Below, one piece after another: positions 12,021 to 23,705 of a stretch of 64,000 bases of DNA. The position numbers and the translations under genes were made by a program. Under the pieces are notes generated by a model that worked only from the letters and a program-made list of their open reading frames with translations, made no database searches and was not told the origin of the DNA. The DNA is from Enoplolaimus lenunculus (Eukaryota > Nematoda > Enoplea > Enoplida > Thoracostomopsidae), in the NCBI GenBank assembly GCA_030248215.1, contig JASANG010002040.1:79469-143468 (forward strand), read 5' to 3'. Position 1 is the first letter of the stretch. Each line of letters starts with the position of its first letter.

Positions 12021-13044
12021 CCGCTCACTGAATCAATCCAACTACAGATTGTGTGGATTTCCTTTAAGGTTTGGCGTTTGAGTCTAAATACATTTTTCGG
12101 TCTACAACGGGAAGTGCCGAATCCAGTAATTTCTGCAGAGAAGAGATGCTCGATTGGTAAACGTGAAAAAAGATATACCAAACGATATTCCAGTGCTAAA
12201 TCTTAATACAAAGGTTTGTTTTCATTCTTTTCGTTCTTGTTCTTGGCTGGCATGCTGGCATGGTCTGGATGATCACTTTAGATCCGTCAGCGCACCATAA
12301 ACAAAATATGTGCCTGAAATGGTTGGCAGTATAATTCAATCAATATCTTTCAAATTTAAAACGTCACTTTCAAAAAATAACAAATCTTAAGTTTGACCAG
12401 CAGACGTGAACTTTTACGGATCATAAATTTTAAATTGACGGGCTAAAATTGCATTAAGGTAGCCAGCTCACCTCATACTGGGGGGTTAAAAAATTTTCAG
12501 AAGGGGCACGGGAACGCGTTGCTTTTTTGTGGTTTACTTAAAATTTGAGTCATTTGAGCGTCATTATGTCCAAACTTAAGCAGCAAATAACAATATTAGT
12601 TTCTGTATTTAAAGCCAACCAGGATGCAATAAGTTATCACTCACAAAAACTGAGCATATATACATTAATACTAAAAGCACAGATTTCAAAATTGGAGCGT
12701 GAAAACAATAAGTAACGTTTAACTCAACGGCGAAAGGGGTTGTTTTAGAAATTGACCTCAAATGATCTAAACTTAAACTTCAACTTGATTAACCAATTTG
12801 CTAAGTGGTGCTAAAAACCCAAAAACTACCCACACACAGGTTCAAACTTTGAAACATTTCATCGCGAAGTATACGACAGCAGGGGCGGAGCGAGGAGTTT
12901 TGACACGTGATGTACGTTGTAAAACAATTTTGAAAAATGCTTCTTGTGCGTTCGGCTGAAAAAGTTCGTAAAACTGGGACAAAAATCACAAAAAGGGATT
13001 TGACCTCTAATCTACGCTGGTTATACGCTTTTCGGCACATGTAA
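12021..13044. other. Non-coding
   Basis: No gene is recognised apart from the repeat fragment at 12455-12515 (GGTAGCCAGCTCACCTCATA and on). Confidence 0.35.
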
Positions 13045-13047
13045 AGA

Positions 13048-13216
13048 ACATGGTCGGAACGTTTTTCTGTGAGACTGCAATAGAGTAAGCTTAAGCTTTA
13101 GACTAATTTTTTATTAGGCTTACGTTTAGATATGTTCTTTTTTACGCTTAGGCTCAGTCTTAAGCTTATGAATATGCCTATAGTACTGTTTTACGGCCCT
13201 GCTCAGTACATTGGCC
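13048..13216 (-). mobile_element. TTAGGC-bearing miniature element
   Basis: The edges are GGTCGGAACGTTTTTCTGTG and ACGGCCCTGCTCAGTACATTGGCC. Inside are AGAGTAAGCTTAAGCTTTAG and several TTAGGCT-like hexamers. It belongs to the family described at 26063-26290. Confidence 0.65.
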
Positions 13217-13964
13217 CGCTTTTCAATACGAGCATTTGAATGAATAATAAATAAACTCTGGGAAAAGATTGTTACGATTGCCAATTGCTTTGAAGCTTTT
13301 CGCATCGTGGGAACTTACAAAATGCTTAGCATAAAATGCTCGATTGTGATTTGTTGGCGACCGCAACTTAAAACTAGAAGTGTACAGAATTGTCATTACT
13401 TTTTCGTATGACTCCATACGGCCAGGTGGAGTAAGCTGTCTTGGAAGTCTTTTAGCTCACCGTGGTAAACGGTGGCTTTCGCAGTAAAATAATGCGATAT
13501 ATTCAGTCGTCATTTTTGCTTGAATTTTTTAGCCTCTTTATAGTAACATTTTGAGCTGGCTATGAGTTTGGCTTTGAACATATTTCACACTGATTTTCGT
13601 TCATAGGAACGTGAATCACAGGCAAGTATATACGTACGTAGACGGGACAAAATTTTTCGGAGATGCCTCATTCGTTTGCAGACACTGGTTGAGTGGCGTA
13701 GCACTGGCTGGCAAGGAAGGGATGGAAAATTTTATCATAGAAAGGAACGGAAAACGGTATGAAAAAGTAGACAGTGTAAAAATTACATTTAGCTTCTCGC
13801 TCGCTTATGTTGCGTTTTCCCTATGTGCCTATTCAGCAGTTTTAGACTGCGGGACGGCACGTTTGGTAAATAATCTGTAATTCGCAGACAAATTTAAAAA
13901 CAGAGTGTCGCCTGGTTCGAACTAAAACTAATAAATTCACTTTTAGGTAGGGTCATTTACAACA
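13217..13964. other. Non-coding, nothing recognised
   Basis: A small open frame at 13611-13880 has no recognisable domain and no supporting splice pattern. Confidence 0.35.
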
Positions 13965-14110
13965 GGACCGTAGCCACCTCACCTTTGCTAAGGGTGCTAA
14001 AAAGATTTCAGAATTTACCATACAAGGATTTTCGTTAACTTACAAGCAAGGTTTAAAATTTTCTAGGAGAGGCGAAATTTTTCTAGTTGGACTGAACCTG
14101 GCCCAATTTA
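13965..14110 (-). mobile_element. Miniature element of the GGCCGGTAGCCA family (copy)
   Basis: CCGTAGCCACCTCACCTTTGC, CTTACAAGCAAGGTTTAAAAT and TTTTCTAGGAGAGGCGAAA follow the family order in reverse orientation. Confidence 0.55.
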
Positions 14111-15075
14111 CGGAGCTTAATGTTATCAAGTACTCCAACTATTCCTGCTGAAAAATAAAAAAGCCTATTTCAAGTTCGCACCTAACAATTTAAACGCTAA
14201 TTTGGTCGGTTCACAGTCTTCGCCGCTAAACATATGCTCGAGAAAAAAACAACTGATGATAAAATACTTGAAAAGTCTTTAAGCATCATTACAAGGTTTC
14301 GCCTGAAAATCGTTCTTAATTAGCATGGCAGGCACGTTCTCGTTTATCTACTAATACTGCTTAGTAGCTGCTGTTTAGGCTCATACTATGTCAGGTGTTT
14401 GTTCTTTTACCTGGGAAGTTCTGTGATGCGCTAACTTAGGGTGACGCTATATTTGGCGTGCGGAGCTTCAAGTATTAAAAAATTGATATGCTGTGCTATG
14501 CGGCAATACACGTGCGTTGCGGTACGGTGGTGGATGGTGACAAACGGCAACGGATGATGACGGACAGTGCCTGACGTAATCGAAAAGTTAACATATTTTG
14601 AAAGAGGTCATTTGGTATAACCCATAGGCGGAAAGAAAACTTTTCCACGTGGGTCGAAGTATATCTGGGTGTAAGGCAGCCTAGCTTTTCTAAACCATCT
14701 TTGGCTGAGACCACGGTATACTTCAAAACAATTATATTAGCATTTGAAATCAATATTCAGTTTGCGTTATAATTTCGTAAGTGAATACAACCGCTTAAAA
14801 AGCAAATAAAGATCTTATTTGTCAAACTGTAGCAGCGTCTTCTCTTGTGCCCATTTCAATTTGTTTGAGTAAAGCAGCCATAAACACAGAGATTCAGAAA
14901 TATAAAGTTCAATGAAATTAACCGCAAGCGAGCGAACAGAATTAGTATTCCTTGGCAGTTTTGTGTTTGAAAACATATCGACTGACCTCAGGTGGTTTGA
15001 GTTCGAATTTTAGTCTATAAAGACGGCTCTGAAATTCGAACCAAGAGTTAAATTCAGTAGCCGTATTCTGAACTA
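14111..15075. other. Non-coding with a GC-rich ~10-bp repeat at 14510-14590
   Basis: AGGGTGACGCTATA near 14439 also occurs near 56898 and, changed, at 58494. The patch 14510-14590 has degenerate CGGATGxTGACG units like those in the foldback at 35575-35702. Confidence 0.45.
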
Positions 15076-15077
15076 TG

Positions 15078-15292
15078 TGGGCCCATGTATAGATCAGGGG
15101 CAGAGCGTTTTTTATAGGATTGTAATAGAGTAGGTTTAAGCTTTTGACTACTTTTTTGCTTAGGCTTAGGCTTTACGCTCAGGCTTAAGTATAGGCTTAT
15201 CATACCGTTTAGGCTTAAATTTAAGAACATTCTTATACTACTTATATACTGTTATGGCAATGTTCTGTACATTGCCCACTCTGAGTAGTATC
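15078..15292 (-). mobile_element. TTAGGC-bearing miniature element, both ends present
   Basis: The ends are GGGCCCATGTATAGATCAGG and, inverted, GGGCAATGTACAGAACATTG. The interior has TTAGGC-like hexamers between AGAGTAGGTTTAAGC and TACTGTTATGGC. Confidence 0.7.
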
Positions 15293-15537
15293 TATTGCCA
15301 GTTAGAATAGATAGTTTCTTAACTAGCGAACTGCGAAAGCTTTGGATCTGACGTCTTAAATGGTACCTGGCTAATTTGAGGTCACTAAATATGGCAAATT
15401 TGAAACTCACAACTTCTTGGTTCTAAAATTGTATAACCTATCACAAACTGATGATAGGTGCTACTCACTCTCGAGGGTTCTTGTTTAGTTTATCCTCTGA
15501 AAACGTTTCCTCCCACACATAACTAATCGGAGCTTAA

Positions 15538-15612
15538 AACCTAAGTCTTATCCTGAGAATAAGCCTAAGCCTAAACCTAAACCTAAACCTAAGCCTGAGC
15601 CTAAGAATAAAC
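15538..15612 (+). repeat. CCTAAG/CCTAAA hexamer array
   Basis: About eleven units of CCTAAR with variants occur here without obvious transposon ends. The sequence equals the nematode telomere hexamer (TTAGGC) read on the other strand, but it is degenerate and interstitial. Confidence 0.7.
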
Positions 15613-16561
15613 GTGATCGCCTTCCATTAAATTAACATTAGTGTTAAGGAAAATAAACAATTACTAAAAATGTGCCTATAACTTTTCCTTACGCTACTGG
15701 TGTTTAAGTACGCTTCCAAAATCAAGCAGTAAATAATTCTGTAACATTTTGCAATTTGTCGACTAAAAGTTTGCAAATGCCATATTTTCAGTAAATTAAA
15801 CACCATTTCAATGAACTCTATAAACAGTCAATTTCGAATTTTAAACCATCAATAAACCAAAATAGGTACGATCGCATAGATTCATTTTAGTACACAATTT
15901 TACCACGAAAACCCATTTACATTATTTAATGTCAAATTTTCATATTTTATAATTGTATAAAATAAGAATTAAGTTTTAAAAAATTAATTCAGAAGCCGAC
16001 CACTTAAACCTCTTCGCAAATACTCATTTGAAAATTTAGGCATTATATCATTTAAACCGCATTTTATTTCCTCTAAAACTAAGCCAACAAAAATACCAAC
16101 TGGTTTGTTGTATGCACTGTTCAGGAAACAGTTTTATGCTACATTTCAAAGAGCGCAGACAAGCATGCACCGAATAACAATTTTGCACAAATTAAATTTA
16201 AATTCGCAAAGTATAACAACGGTTAAAATGAAACGAAAGAACTGTGGTTTTCAACAATGCTTTGATTGGTTCATTTAACGCCCCGGTGCGCCGAGTTTGA
16301 GATTTTGAGGGAAGTTTGAGGGTAAAATTTTTTAACATTATTAAATTTGCATACGTGCTATTTTAGATTCGGTGGTCGCGCAGTCGGCTGAAATGCGGCT
16401 GCGTCAAAGCGCCTGAAAGTAGTATATTTGAAACCTTCGAACATTTTGTTTGTGCGTTTACGTATCAAAAATTGTCCTGCATAGGACCAGATGGTACTAT
16501 CAGTTCAGGTTGACACGGAGACACAAATATAAGACTTCAAACTAGCAGCTATGCGAAATAT
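15613..16561. other. AT-rich non-coding, nothing recognised
   Basis: I see no gene, array or element ends. Confidence 0.35.
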
Positions 16562-16939
16562 GGGCCAATGTACACTGCAAAAAATGGTGAGTGAAATTGA
16601 CTCTCTACAAAATAGGCTTTTCCGTATTACACAAACTGAGTAAAATTGGACTCCGCCAGAGTCAAATTCGACTTACCTGAGTCGCTCAGTGAGTCGAAGT
16701 TGACTCTGGCGGAGTCGAACTTGACTCAGTTTGTATAGTCCGGGAAAACCTATTTCGGAGAGAGTCAAATTGACTCACCATTTTTGCAGTGTATGAAACA
16801 AGGTCGTAACAGTAGATATCAGCATATTTCTAAGGCAACCCTAATTCTAAACCTGAGCCCAGGTACAAAATTAGTTTAAAGCTTAACTCTATGGCAGTAT
16901 GCAGAAAACAATCATTCGTTTTCTATAAATACGTGGGCC
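16562..16939 (+). mobile_element. TTAGGC-family miniature element split by a nested insertion
   Basis: The left end GGGCCAATGTA is separated from its continuation TGAAACAAGGTCGTAACAGTAG by the foldback element at 16573-16791. The right end runs TTTAAAGCTTAACTCTATGGCAG to GTGGGCC. Read without the insert it matches other family copies. Confidence 0.7.
16573..16791. mobile_element. Foldback miniature element, CACTGCAAAAAATGG ends, TA duplication
   Basis: This 219-bp element is a near-perfect palindrome. The ends are CACTGCAAAAAATGGTGAGT inverted, and the centre repeats ACTCTGGCGGAGTC. TA lies on both sides (16571-16572, 16792-16793), as for Tc1/mariner-type insertion. Related copies: 33099-33224 and 61959-62156, with a degenerate relative at 55678-55925. 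No coding capacity. Confidence 0.85.
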
Positions 16940-17500
16940 GAGCTATGCGTAGAGGATTGGTATGTCATTAATTTCGCAATTATCATTTTTCGTAGAGACC
17001 AAAATTTTTAAGGGCTGAGCTTTCTCTCTATCTCCCTTTATTAATACCTACGAGTCGGACTGGTGTGGTTTACACAAAAGCATGTGTTGACGACTATAGG
17101 TAATTTAAAGAAAAAGGATGTTACGTGGACAAATGGTGCACTGTATATATGAATTCATGTTATCATGAAAGTTGCATAATTTTCTTGAGTGTCTACACCC
17201 CCAATCGATTGCTGCAAAGGGATACAGTACTAAATATTGCGTTAAGCTTCTTGCTCGCTTCGGTCGCGAGTTTTCTTCATACGTTTACATGCACCGAACA
17301 AGTGGTTTTGAGCCATTTAGCGATCAAATCACCGTTTCGGAACCACAAAAATATATCTCTCAGATGCCCACCTCAGGTATACAACTACATCGCTTTGCCC
17401 CTATGGTAGTTTGTAACCCAAGCGGTGAGAAGTATTTATAAATTCTTCATTGGCAACATCAATTTTGATTGAAATGATTTTAATGGTTTTACCTCATAAG
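16940..17500. other. Non-coding, nothing recognised
   Basis: Overlapping open frames at 17125-17441 have no recognisable domain. Confidence 0.35.
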
Positions 17501-17651
17501 CCCTATTCATACGTACGTGTAAGTTGTTAGGTAAACTCGCAACGCAAACTTGCACCTGCCGTTTGCTGCTGCAAGCTTCAGATGCAAAAACTTGAACTTT
17601 CAAATTGCAGCTACGACTTCTCACTGCCAAAACTTGCATGTGTAAATAGGG
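17501..17651. mobile_element. Possible 150-bp miniature element with CCCTATT ends
   Basis: CCCTATTCATACGTACGTG at the left is roughly inverted at the right (CATGTGTAAATAGGG). The interior is rich in TGCAA/TTGCA words. A similar TGCAGCTGCAA-rich patch is at 40920-41045. Confidence 0.45.
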
Positions 17652-18889
17652 TTTTATACGTTGCTTCAAACTATATTTTTGCGCTATGGGCACCGGAAAG
17701 AACCAAGGGAAAAAGGTTTCTTTCGAAAATTTTAGTTTTTCCTGAGGGGGTAAAAAACCGGAAAAGCTTTTTTTATAATCTCAAAAAATCACTCGCAACG
17801 CAGCGACAAAATATCTATGAAACCGTGAGAAATTACTTTTTCTCACGCTCCGGTCATCGCGAAGGCTGATTTACTGGGGAGGAATCTGTGACGGATCCAG
17901 GAAACTCTAAAATGGGGACCCCACGAGATATAATTAGTGGAAGCAACACGGAGCGAAGCGAACCAGGAGCCATACGCCTTTATAATGGTAAATCTTTAAA
18001 CACTAAATCTTTGTTTTCTCTTTGGATCCGCCAAACTCCTGGAAAGACCAGATAAGCATATGTTTACAGGTTCTAAATTTAACGGCACTTTGCTAAAGCA
18101 ACGATGGCTCCTCAGGGCCGGACGCAAAGCGCGTAGTGTTGTGTCTCCAATCGCCTCAACAGTACTACGCTGGTAAAAAGTTTGCTATACTAATGGTTTT
18201 CTAATCAAAACGGATATCCAGTTGCATCACTGCGGCCCATATAAAGATCACGGGCGGAACGTTTTTCTGTGGGACAAGAATAGAGTAAGCTTAAGTTATA
18301 GATTACCTTTTGCATGGCTTGGGCTTAGGCTTTAGGCTTAGGAATATACTCATTCTTACGCTTCACATTTATACAAGGTGCGATGTCGTCGTGTATTTTG
18401 GCTCCGGTTTCGGTACAAATCGACCCCTCAGCTTCGGCTTTCTAAAACTTGGGCTTCATGTAAAATTTTTGGCCGATACTTTAATCAGTAAAGCTGCTGC
18501 TTGCTGACAAGTTTCACTGGACTTCAATTCCTCAAAATCCTTGAGAACTAAATGTCTGTATGCCGTTGACATACAGACGAATTGTTGATTAGCCCAGGCT
18601 GTTACAGCTAGACTGCTTTTGAATTTATATACACGCAATACCGATAACCAACAAGCGTTGTTTTTACAATAAGTACTGCTGTTTTGCTAAATATCACAAT
18701 TGTTGTTGGGCCTAGGCTGAACTACTATTTGGTCATCATGCAACATTGACCTCGGTCAATTGTAATTGGCCTGAATGATCGACCCATAATATATACCTAT
18801 GTGAAGATTTTCCAAATATAATTAATCTAGTATATCATTTTGTGCTAATTCAGCATGAATATTAACGTCAGGTTGGGACATGATACTGT
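17652..18889. other. Non-coding with repeat fragments
   Basis: GTGACGGATCCAGGAAAC...GAGCGAAGCGAACCAGGAGCC at 17888-17975 is an end of the GAGAAGCCAGAC family. A partial TTAGGC-family element lies at 18237-18350 (CCCATATAAAGATCACGGGC and on). No gene is seen. Confidence 0.45.
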
Positions 18890-18890
18890 T

Positions 18891-19065
18891 AGGGCCGTCC
18901 AAGTTTGTGGTTGGTCTGTAAAAGAGTAGTCTACATTCTAGAATATAATTTTTTACTTAGGCTTAGGCTTAGACTTAAAAATACGCTTTTGCAACGCTTA
19001 GGCTTAGGCTTAGGTTTAAGAGTACGCTTAATCTACTGTTACGACCCTAAAAGTAACATTGGCCG
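18891..19065 (-). mobile_element. TTAGGC-bearing miniature element
   Basis: Hexamers TTAGGCTTAGGCTTAGAC and CTTAGGCTTAGGCTTAGG lie between GGTCTGTAAAAGAGTAGTC and TACTGTTACGACCCTAAAAG; the right edge is AAAGTAACATTGGCC, as at 9076-9260. Confidence 0.65.
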
Positions 19066-21699
19066 TCATGTTTATCGCACGTAACAAAAAGCAATGTTTA
19101 CCAATTTCTTAAATTTCATAACAAAAATAGCGAAAACATTTAACAAGTTATTATAGGGACTTTTTATATTAACTATTGCCAGTCTTAGATGCTTAAGACA
19201 CCGACCGAATAGTTTAAATATTTTTATATTTCCGTACTGTTTTATAAAGAACTCCTTCTTCAAAAATTACACGAACAAAACTCTTTTATTTCAACATTTT
19301 TAAATTAATTTTATTAATATTTAAAGCAACTTTACCACTTTAACAAAAAATGTTCAATCACCACGCAATTTATAAAAGCAATTGCTAATTACACGAATTA
19401 TATAACCGAAAAAGTATACAAACCATACTGTTTAGCGCGTTAAACAGAACGCAAACAACACAACTGCATAAAATATATTCTCAATTAAGTATAGCACATT
19501 ACAAATTGGCTTATATCGCAGATTAGCCTAGCCTAAATACAATAAAATGTCACCAATCCTGAACGGTTATTCCTGGTACGACTGATTCTAACTAAAACTT
19601 AATGGTAAATCAGTTTTAACAGTATTAATTTAGCTTAACCTAAACAGAGGACGTCAAATACGACCTTGACTGTTGGTCTGAATAGCAGCTTGATCTACAA
19701 CCAAAATATTATTTCAAAATAATTTAAGCACAAACCATGACACATCCATTATTAGCTTAATATAAGTTAGAATCAGAAACCTTTTTTTCGCTCAGTTTTG
19801 AAAAAAAATTCTGTAAAACGCGATGTCAACATATGTGTGCACCACGCATAACAGCAGAATCTGCTTTGATGTATTAACATTGGGCTTGTTAGTTCTACGG
19901 GCGATCTTAAACACATTACATCGATGAACAGTTTGGTATCTTCAAAATATAATATTGAGGTCAAACGGAAATTCATGAAATAATAAATGTTATTAATAAT
20001 TCACATTCTAGTCAGATAGCTTTCTGATCGACAATGTGTGGCTTTAATTTTCAATTATACTGCTTTTCACTAACCAATCAAATACTTCAACCTTCTCGCA
20101 TGTGCATAACAACAACAAACAGTAAACAAAGCAGATGGGTCTTGTGCAACGCCCGAAACCAGCGGCGGATCCAAAAACTAGTGTGAGGGCGCGATATATT
20201 ATAATGGTGAAAAAATCCCACGAGCGAAGCCAGCTAGAAGCCAAACGCAAATTTAACCCTAAAGATAACACAGGATTTGGTTCTGAACCCTAATGCGAAT
20301 ACTAGGACTGAATGGCCCCAGCTGAAATCAGCCAGTGGTGCAAACGCCAATTTATGCATGAGATATGTCAACCGTGGGCTTTGCAAAATATTTTATAATC
20401 ATGATACCATCAGAATATGAATATTTACGTTGTAATACGCAAGTAATATCCAATGGAGACAACGTTGAACAAGCTGGTGCAACTACAAGTTCAGTTATTT
20501 CTAGACATAAAACAGGTGTCATCTAACTTTTTTCGGTCAACCACCGATACGGATCTTACGCACAGCTTAAGTAATTTTTCGCGGCACGACGGCTGAAAAC
20601 CAAAGCTGGCCGCCCGAAGCGATAAAATGTACAAAAACGCCTTAAATTTCATTGGTCAAATTATTTGCGTCCCAAGCTAAATAATATATTTTTGCGAAAA
20701 ATTTATCTTGTTTTTCATCGGCTTATTAACCTCTTCGTGGCCAATGCTGATCGCGTTAAATCTTGTTCTGAATTTTTGAAAAATTCGAATTTTTGAAGTG
20801 CTCGAGATCTGTTCCTTGGGTTTTTCAAAATCCGACCATGTTTTAGCAAATTTCAGCTGCATGGGTAACCGAAGATACTACCAACTTGTGTTCTGATATA
20901 CAAGAGCATTCATAAATAACAAAAAGCACGAAGGAAATGGCCAATCAGTGTGATTAACCCAAAATCAATATCGCTTTTACAATATTCAACCAGCTGATTT
21001 ACTACGATATTCTAGCAACGAAATTAGCATTGCTCGAAGATGTACTAAGTTGATTACTAAAATTAAAATCGTCTACCACAAGCCGACGCCTAATGCAAGT
21101 GACTAAGATTTATTTGCAAACTATTTTTTAAACGTGATGCCGATTGTTACGAGTTGCGCGAATAAAATCTTTCCTTTAAAGGTAACCGTGTGCCCTGGTA
21201 TTGTTTTCAAACGAAAAATTTGAACGTATTTGCTTGGCGAATCCGAAACTAAACAATAAAAATGAGCAGATATCACGGGTGTATGCAATGGAAGATAAGG
21301 GGGTGTATCCCTTTGAAGAATAACCTCCTGGATTCTGGAGGTAAGAAATTACAACGCTCGCCGCAAAAACTTTTACACGAAGTTACACGGTCTTGAATTA
21401 AAACATCCTGGCTAGGCACCATGGCACAAATAACAATAATTTTTACACTTTTGAATTGGACTCGCAACATGATATCTTTGACAGCAATTCATATCGCCGT
21501 AGTTGAAGTGTTTAGTTGAAACTCAAAGACTTGAAATAAAACCTCACTGCTAATGTTGCATGCATTCGAGCCTTCGTGCTTTTTCACTAATTGAAAATCA
21601 AAACAAATAAATAAAACTGTAACAAAAATATGTTAAAAGCGGATATCATATCACACATCACTTGGAATGTGCCGAATTAAGCGAATAAACAACGAATAT
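19066..21699. other. AT-rich non-coding; one repeat end at 20160-20255
   Basis: AGCGGCGGATCCAAAAACTAG to GAGCGAAGCCAGCTAGAAGCC is a GAGAAGCC-family copy. Small open frames elsewhere have no recognisable features. No gene is seen. Confidence 0.4.
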
Positions 21700-21709
21700 T
21701 CATATAACC

Positions 21710-21885
21710 GTATTTTACGACAATTCGTTGCTCGACAACTCGTCGATAGACAACTTGTAATCTGAAATCTCGTCGACTTGACAATTTGTAGCCTATCATT
21801 ATGATGGAGCAGGATTATTCTTAGGATTGTATTTAGGCTTAGCTTTGGACACTGTCAGGCAACGAATTGTCTTAGATTGAACACG
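21710..21885. repeat. CGACAACTTGT-bearing repeat, second copy at 27345-27530
   Basis: CTCGACAACTCGTC, AACTTGTAATCTGAAATC, CTCGTCGACTT and a short TTAGGCTTAG patch recur in the same order at 27345-27530. That copy lies in intron 1 of the precursor gene. Confidence 0.55.
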
Positions 21886-22354
21886 TTCCCACAAATTCTC
21901 GGGAACAAAACACCATGTATTGAAATGAAGTTAAAAATACACCACTGACATCCATCACACGTATCACTGGTGGATCTAAGTGGGCCAACCAGCTTTGAGT
22001 CCTCCAACAGATATCAAAATCAAAGTTTGGTGTAAAAATTTATTTACTACTAAAATGGCGCTCAGTTTTTGGTTCGCATCGCAAGTGAACTTTTCTCACT
22101 ATCATACATCGCCCATCTCCGTCGAAAATTTCTGATCCGACACTGACGTACATTAAGTAATATTTCAGCGACATTTTCGACACACGTCGCATGTTTTTAG
22201 TTCATTTTAAAGCTTCAACATTGTTATGATCTCAAAAAATTTTCTAGAACACTAGTAGTCTTGAACCACAGGGCTGCAATACTTCTAAAGCCTTACGTGC
22301 TAAAGGAGTATTAAAATATGCCTGACCCATGTAAACATCCGGTGCTGACAGAAT

Positions 22355-22503
22355 TTCCGCAAAACTGCAATAGAGTAGTAAGTTTAAGCTATAGACTAAT
22401 TTTTTCTTTAGGCTAAGGCTTAGGGTTAGAATCTTAGCTATAGGCTTAGCCTTACACTTAGGCTTAGGCTTAAGACTTTGCATATACTACTGTTACGGCC
22501 CTA
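22355..22503 (-). mobile_element. TTAGGC-bearing miniature element, partial
   Basis: GCAAAACTGCAATAGAGTAG, several TTAGGCT/CTTAGGG hexamers, then TACTGTTACGGCCCTA. It lies about 160 bp from the poly(A) signal of the precursor gene and could overlap its 3' flank. Confidence 0.65.
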
Positions 22504-22663
22504 TTTATTTGAAACAACTTTTTGTCAAACACATTTGTGCCGAAGTAACAAGCTACTACAAAAACCTACGACAATATCTTTCTTTGAGTTTCGCCTTATA
22601 AAATTTTAACACTATGCTTATAAAATGAATTGTTTTCAAGCATTTCCTACATTAATATATATT

Positions 22664-22669
22664 TTTATT
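22664..22669 (-). promoter_or_regulatory. Poly(A) signal AATAAA of the acidic precursor gene
   Basis: On the minus strand an exact AATAAA lies about 135 nt past the stop codon, in an AT-rich stretch. Position and orientation fit the 3' UTR of the gene. Such hexamers are common in AT-rich DNA, so this is plausible rather than proven. Confidence 0.45.
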
Positions 22670-22803
22670 TTTCGAACAGGCCTCTAACAAATTGAGATCA
22701 ATTGCGTCTCACCCGCAGCCTTACACACGGTCTCCCGCAAGGTGTTGCATACCTTCAATGTCCGTACTTCCGCTTTACGCTTGAAATTCTATAACCACGT
22801 TGT

Positions 22804-23669
22804 CTACGAGCTTAACTGCACAATTAGTCGCCGCAAGCGATCTTTTAGCTCTTCTTTGGCAATATCTTGATTTCGCTTAAGAATTGTTCTTCTTATAACG
22901 TCATCAACCGCGTTTTCACCAGCTGGATAGCTTAAAATATCTCCATCAACATAGCTGTTTCCATCATCCGCATAACTATCATCTTCTATATTGTCCTCTC
23001 CCGTATCTGAGTCATCAGTTTCAACTAATACCGGCCGGACTAGCTCAATTACCTCAATAGATGAGTCATCGTTGTTATCTCCATTGTCGTTTGAGATTTC
23101 CAAACCTCTCTTTCGCACCTCGTTTGGAGCTTCCTTAGGGTTGTCATCATCATCATCAAGTAGTTCACCCTCTACAATCACGGGAATTACCTCCACGACC
23201 GGTTCCGCAACATCATAAGGGTCTTCTTCCTCGGTCAAAACTTCATCCGCGACCTCGTCACCGCTGTAGTCTTCCAAGTTTCGCTTGTTGACATTGTAGT
23301 AGGGCGACACAACTTCCGGGTCGCCAATATATCTCTGACGCCAATAGTCAGCGGTTGGACTATAATTTCGGTATCGATATCGTGGATTTTGTAGTAAATA
23401 ATTACGTCGGCGCCTATCGAACGGCGCTTCTTGAGACAGATCTGCAGATTTCGCGATTACAGCAGGATTTTCCACTATTTCACCACTATCATCGCTGTTG
23501 TCTTCGTTTGAAAAGTCTTCCACGTCGCTGGGCTCCAATTCGTTGTCTAGACCGTCGTCTACGACTAGCAGTACGTCTGAGATTGGTTGTTCTTGATCCA
23601 TTTCTTGATTTTCTTCATCATCGCCCACAATTGGAACAAATCCGATGACGTCGTAGTTTTCGTCATTTG

Positions 23670-23705
<36 letters not shown>

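Noticed and set aside
15538-15612. A true telomere or nematode subtelomere
   Set aside because: Arrays are short, degenerate, interstitial, in both orientations, and mostly inside transposon ends.
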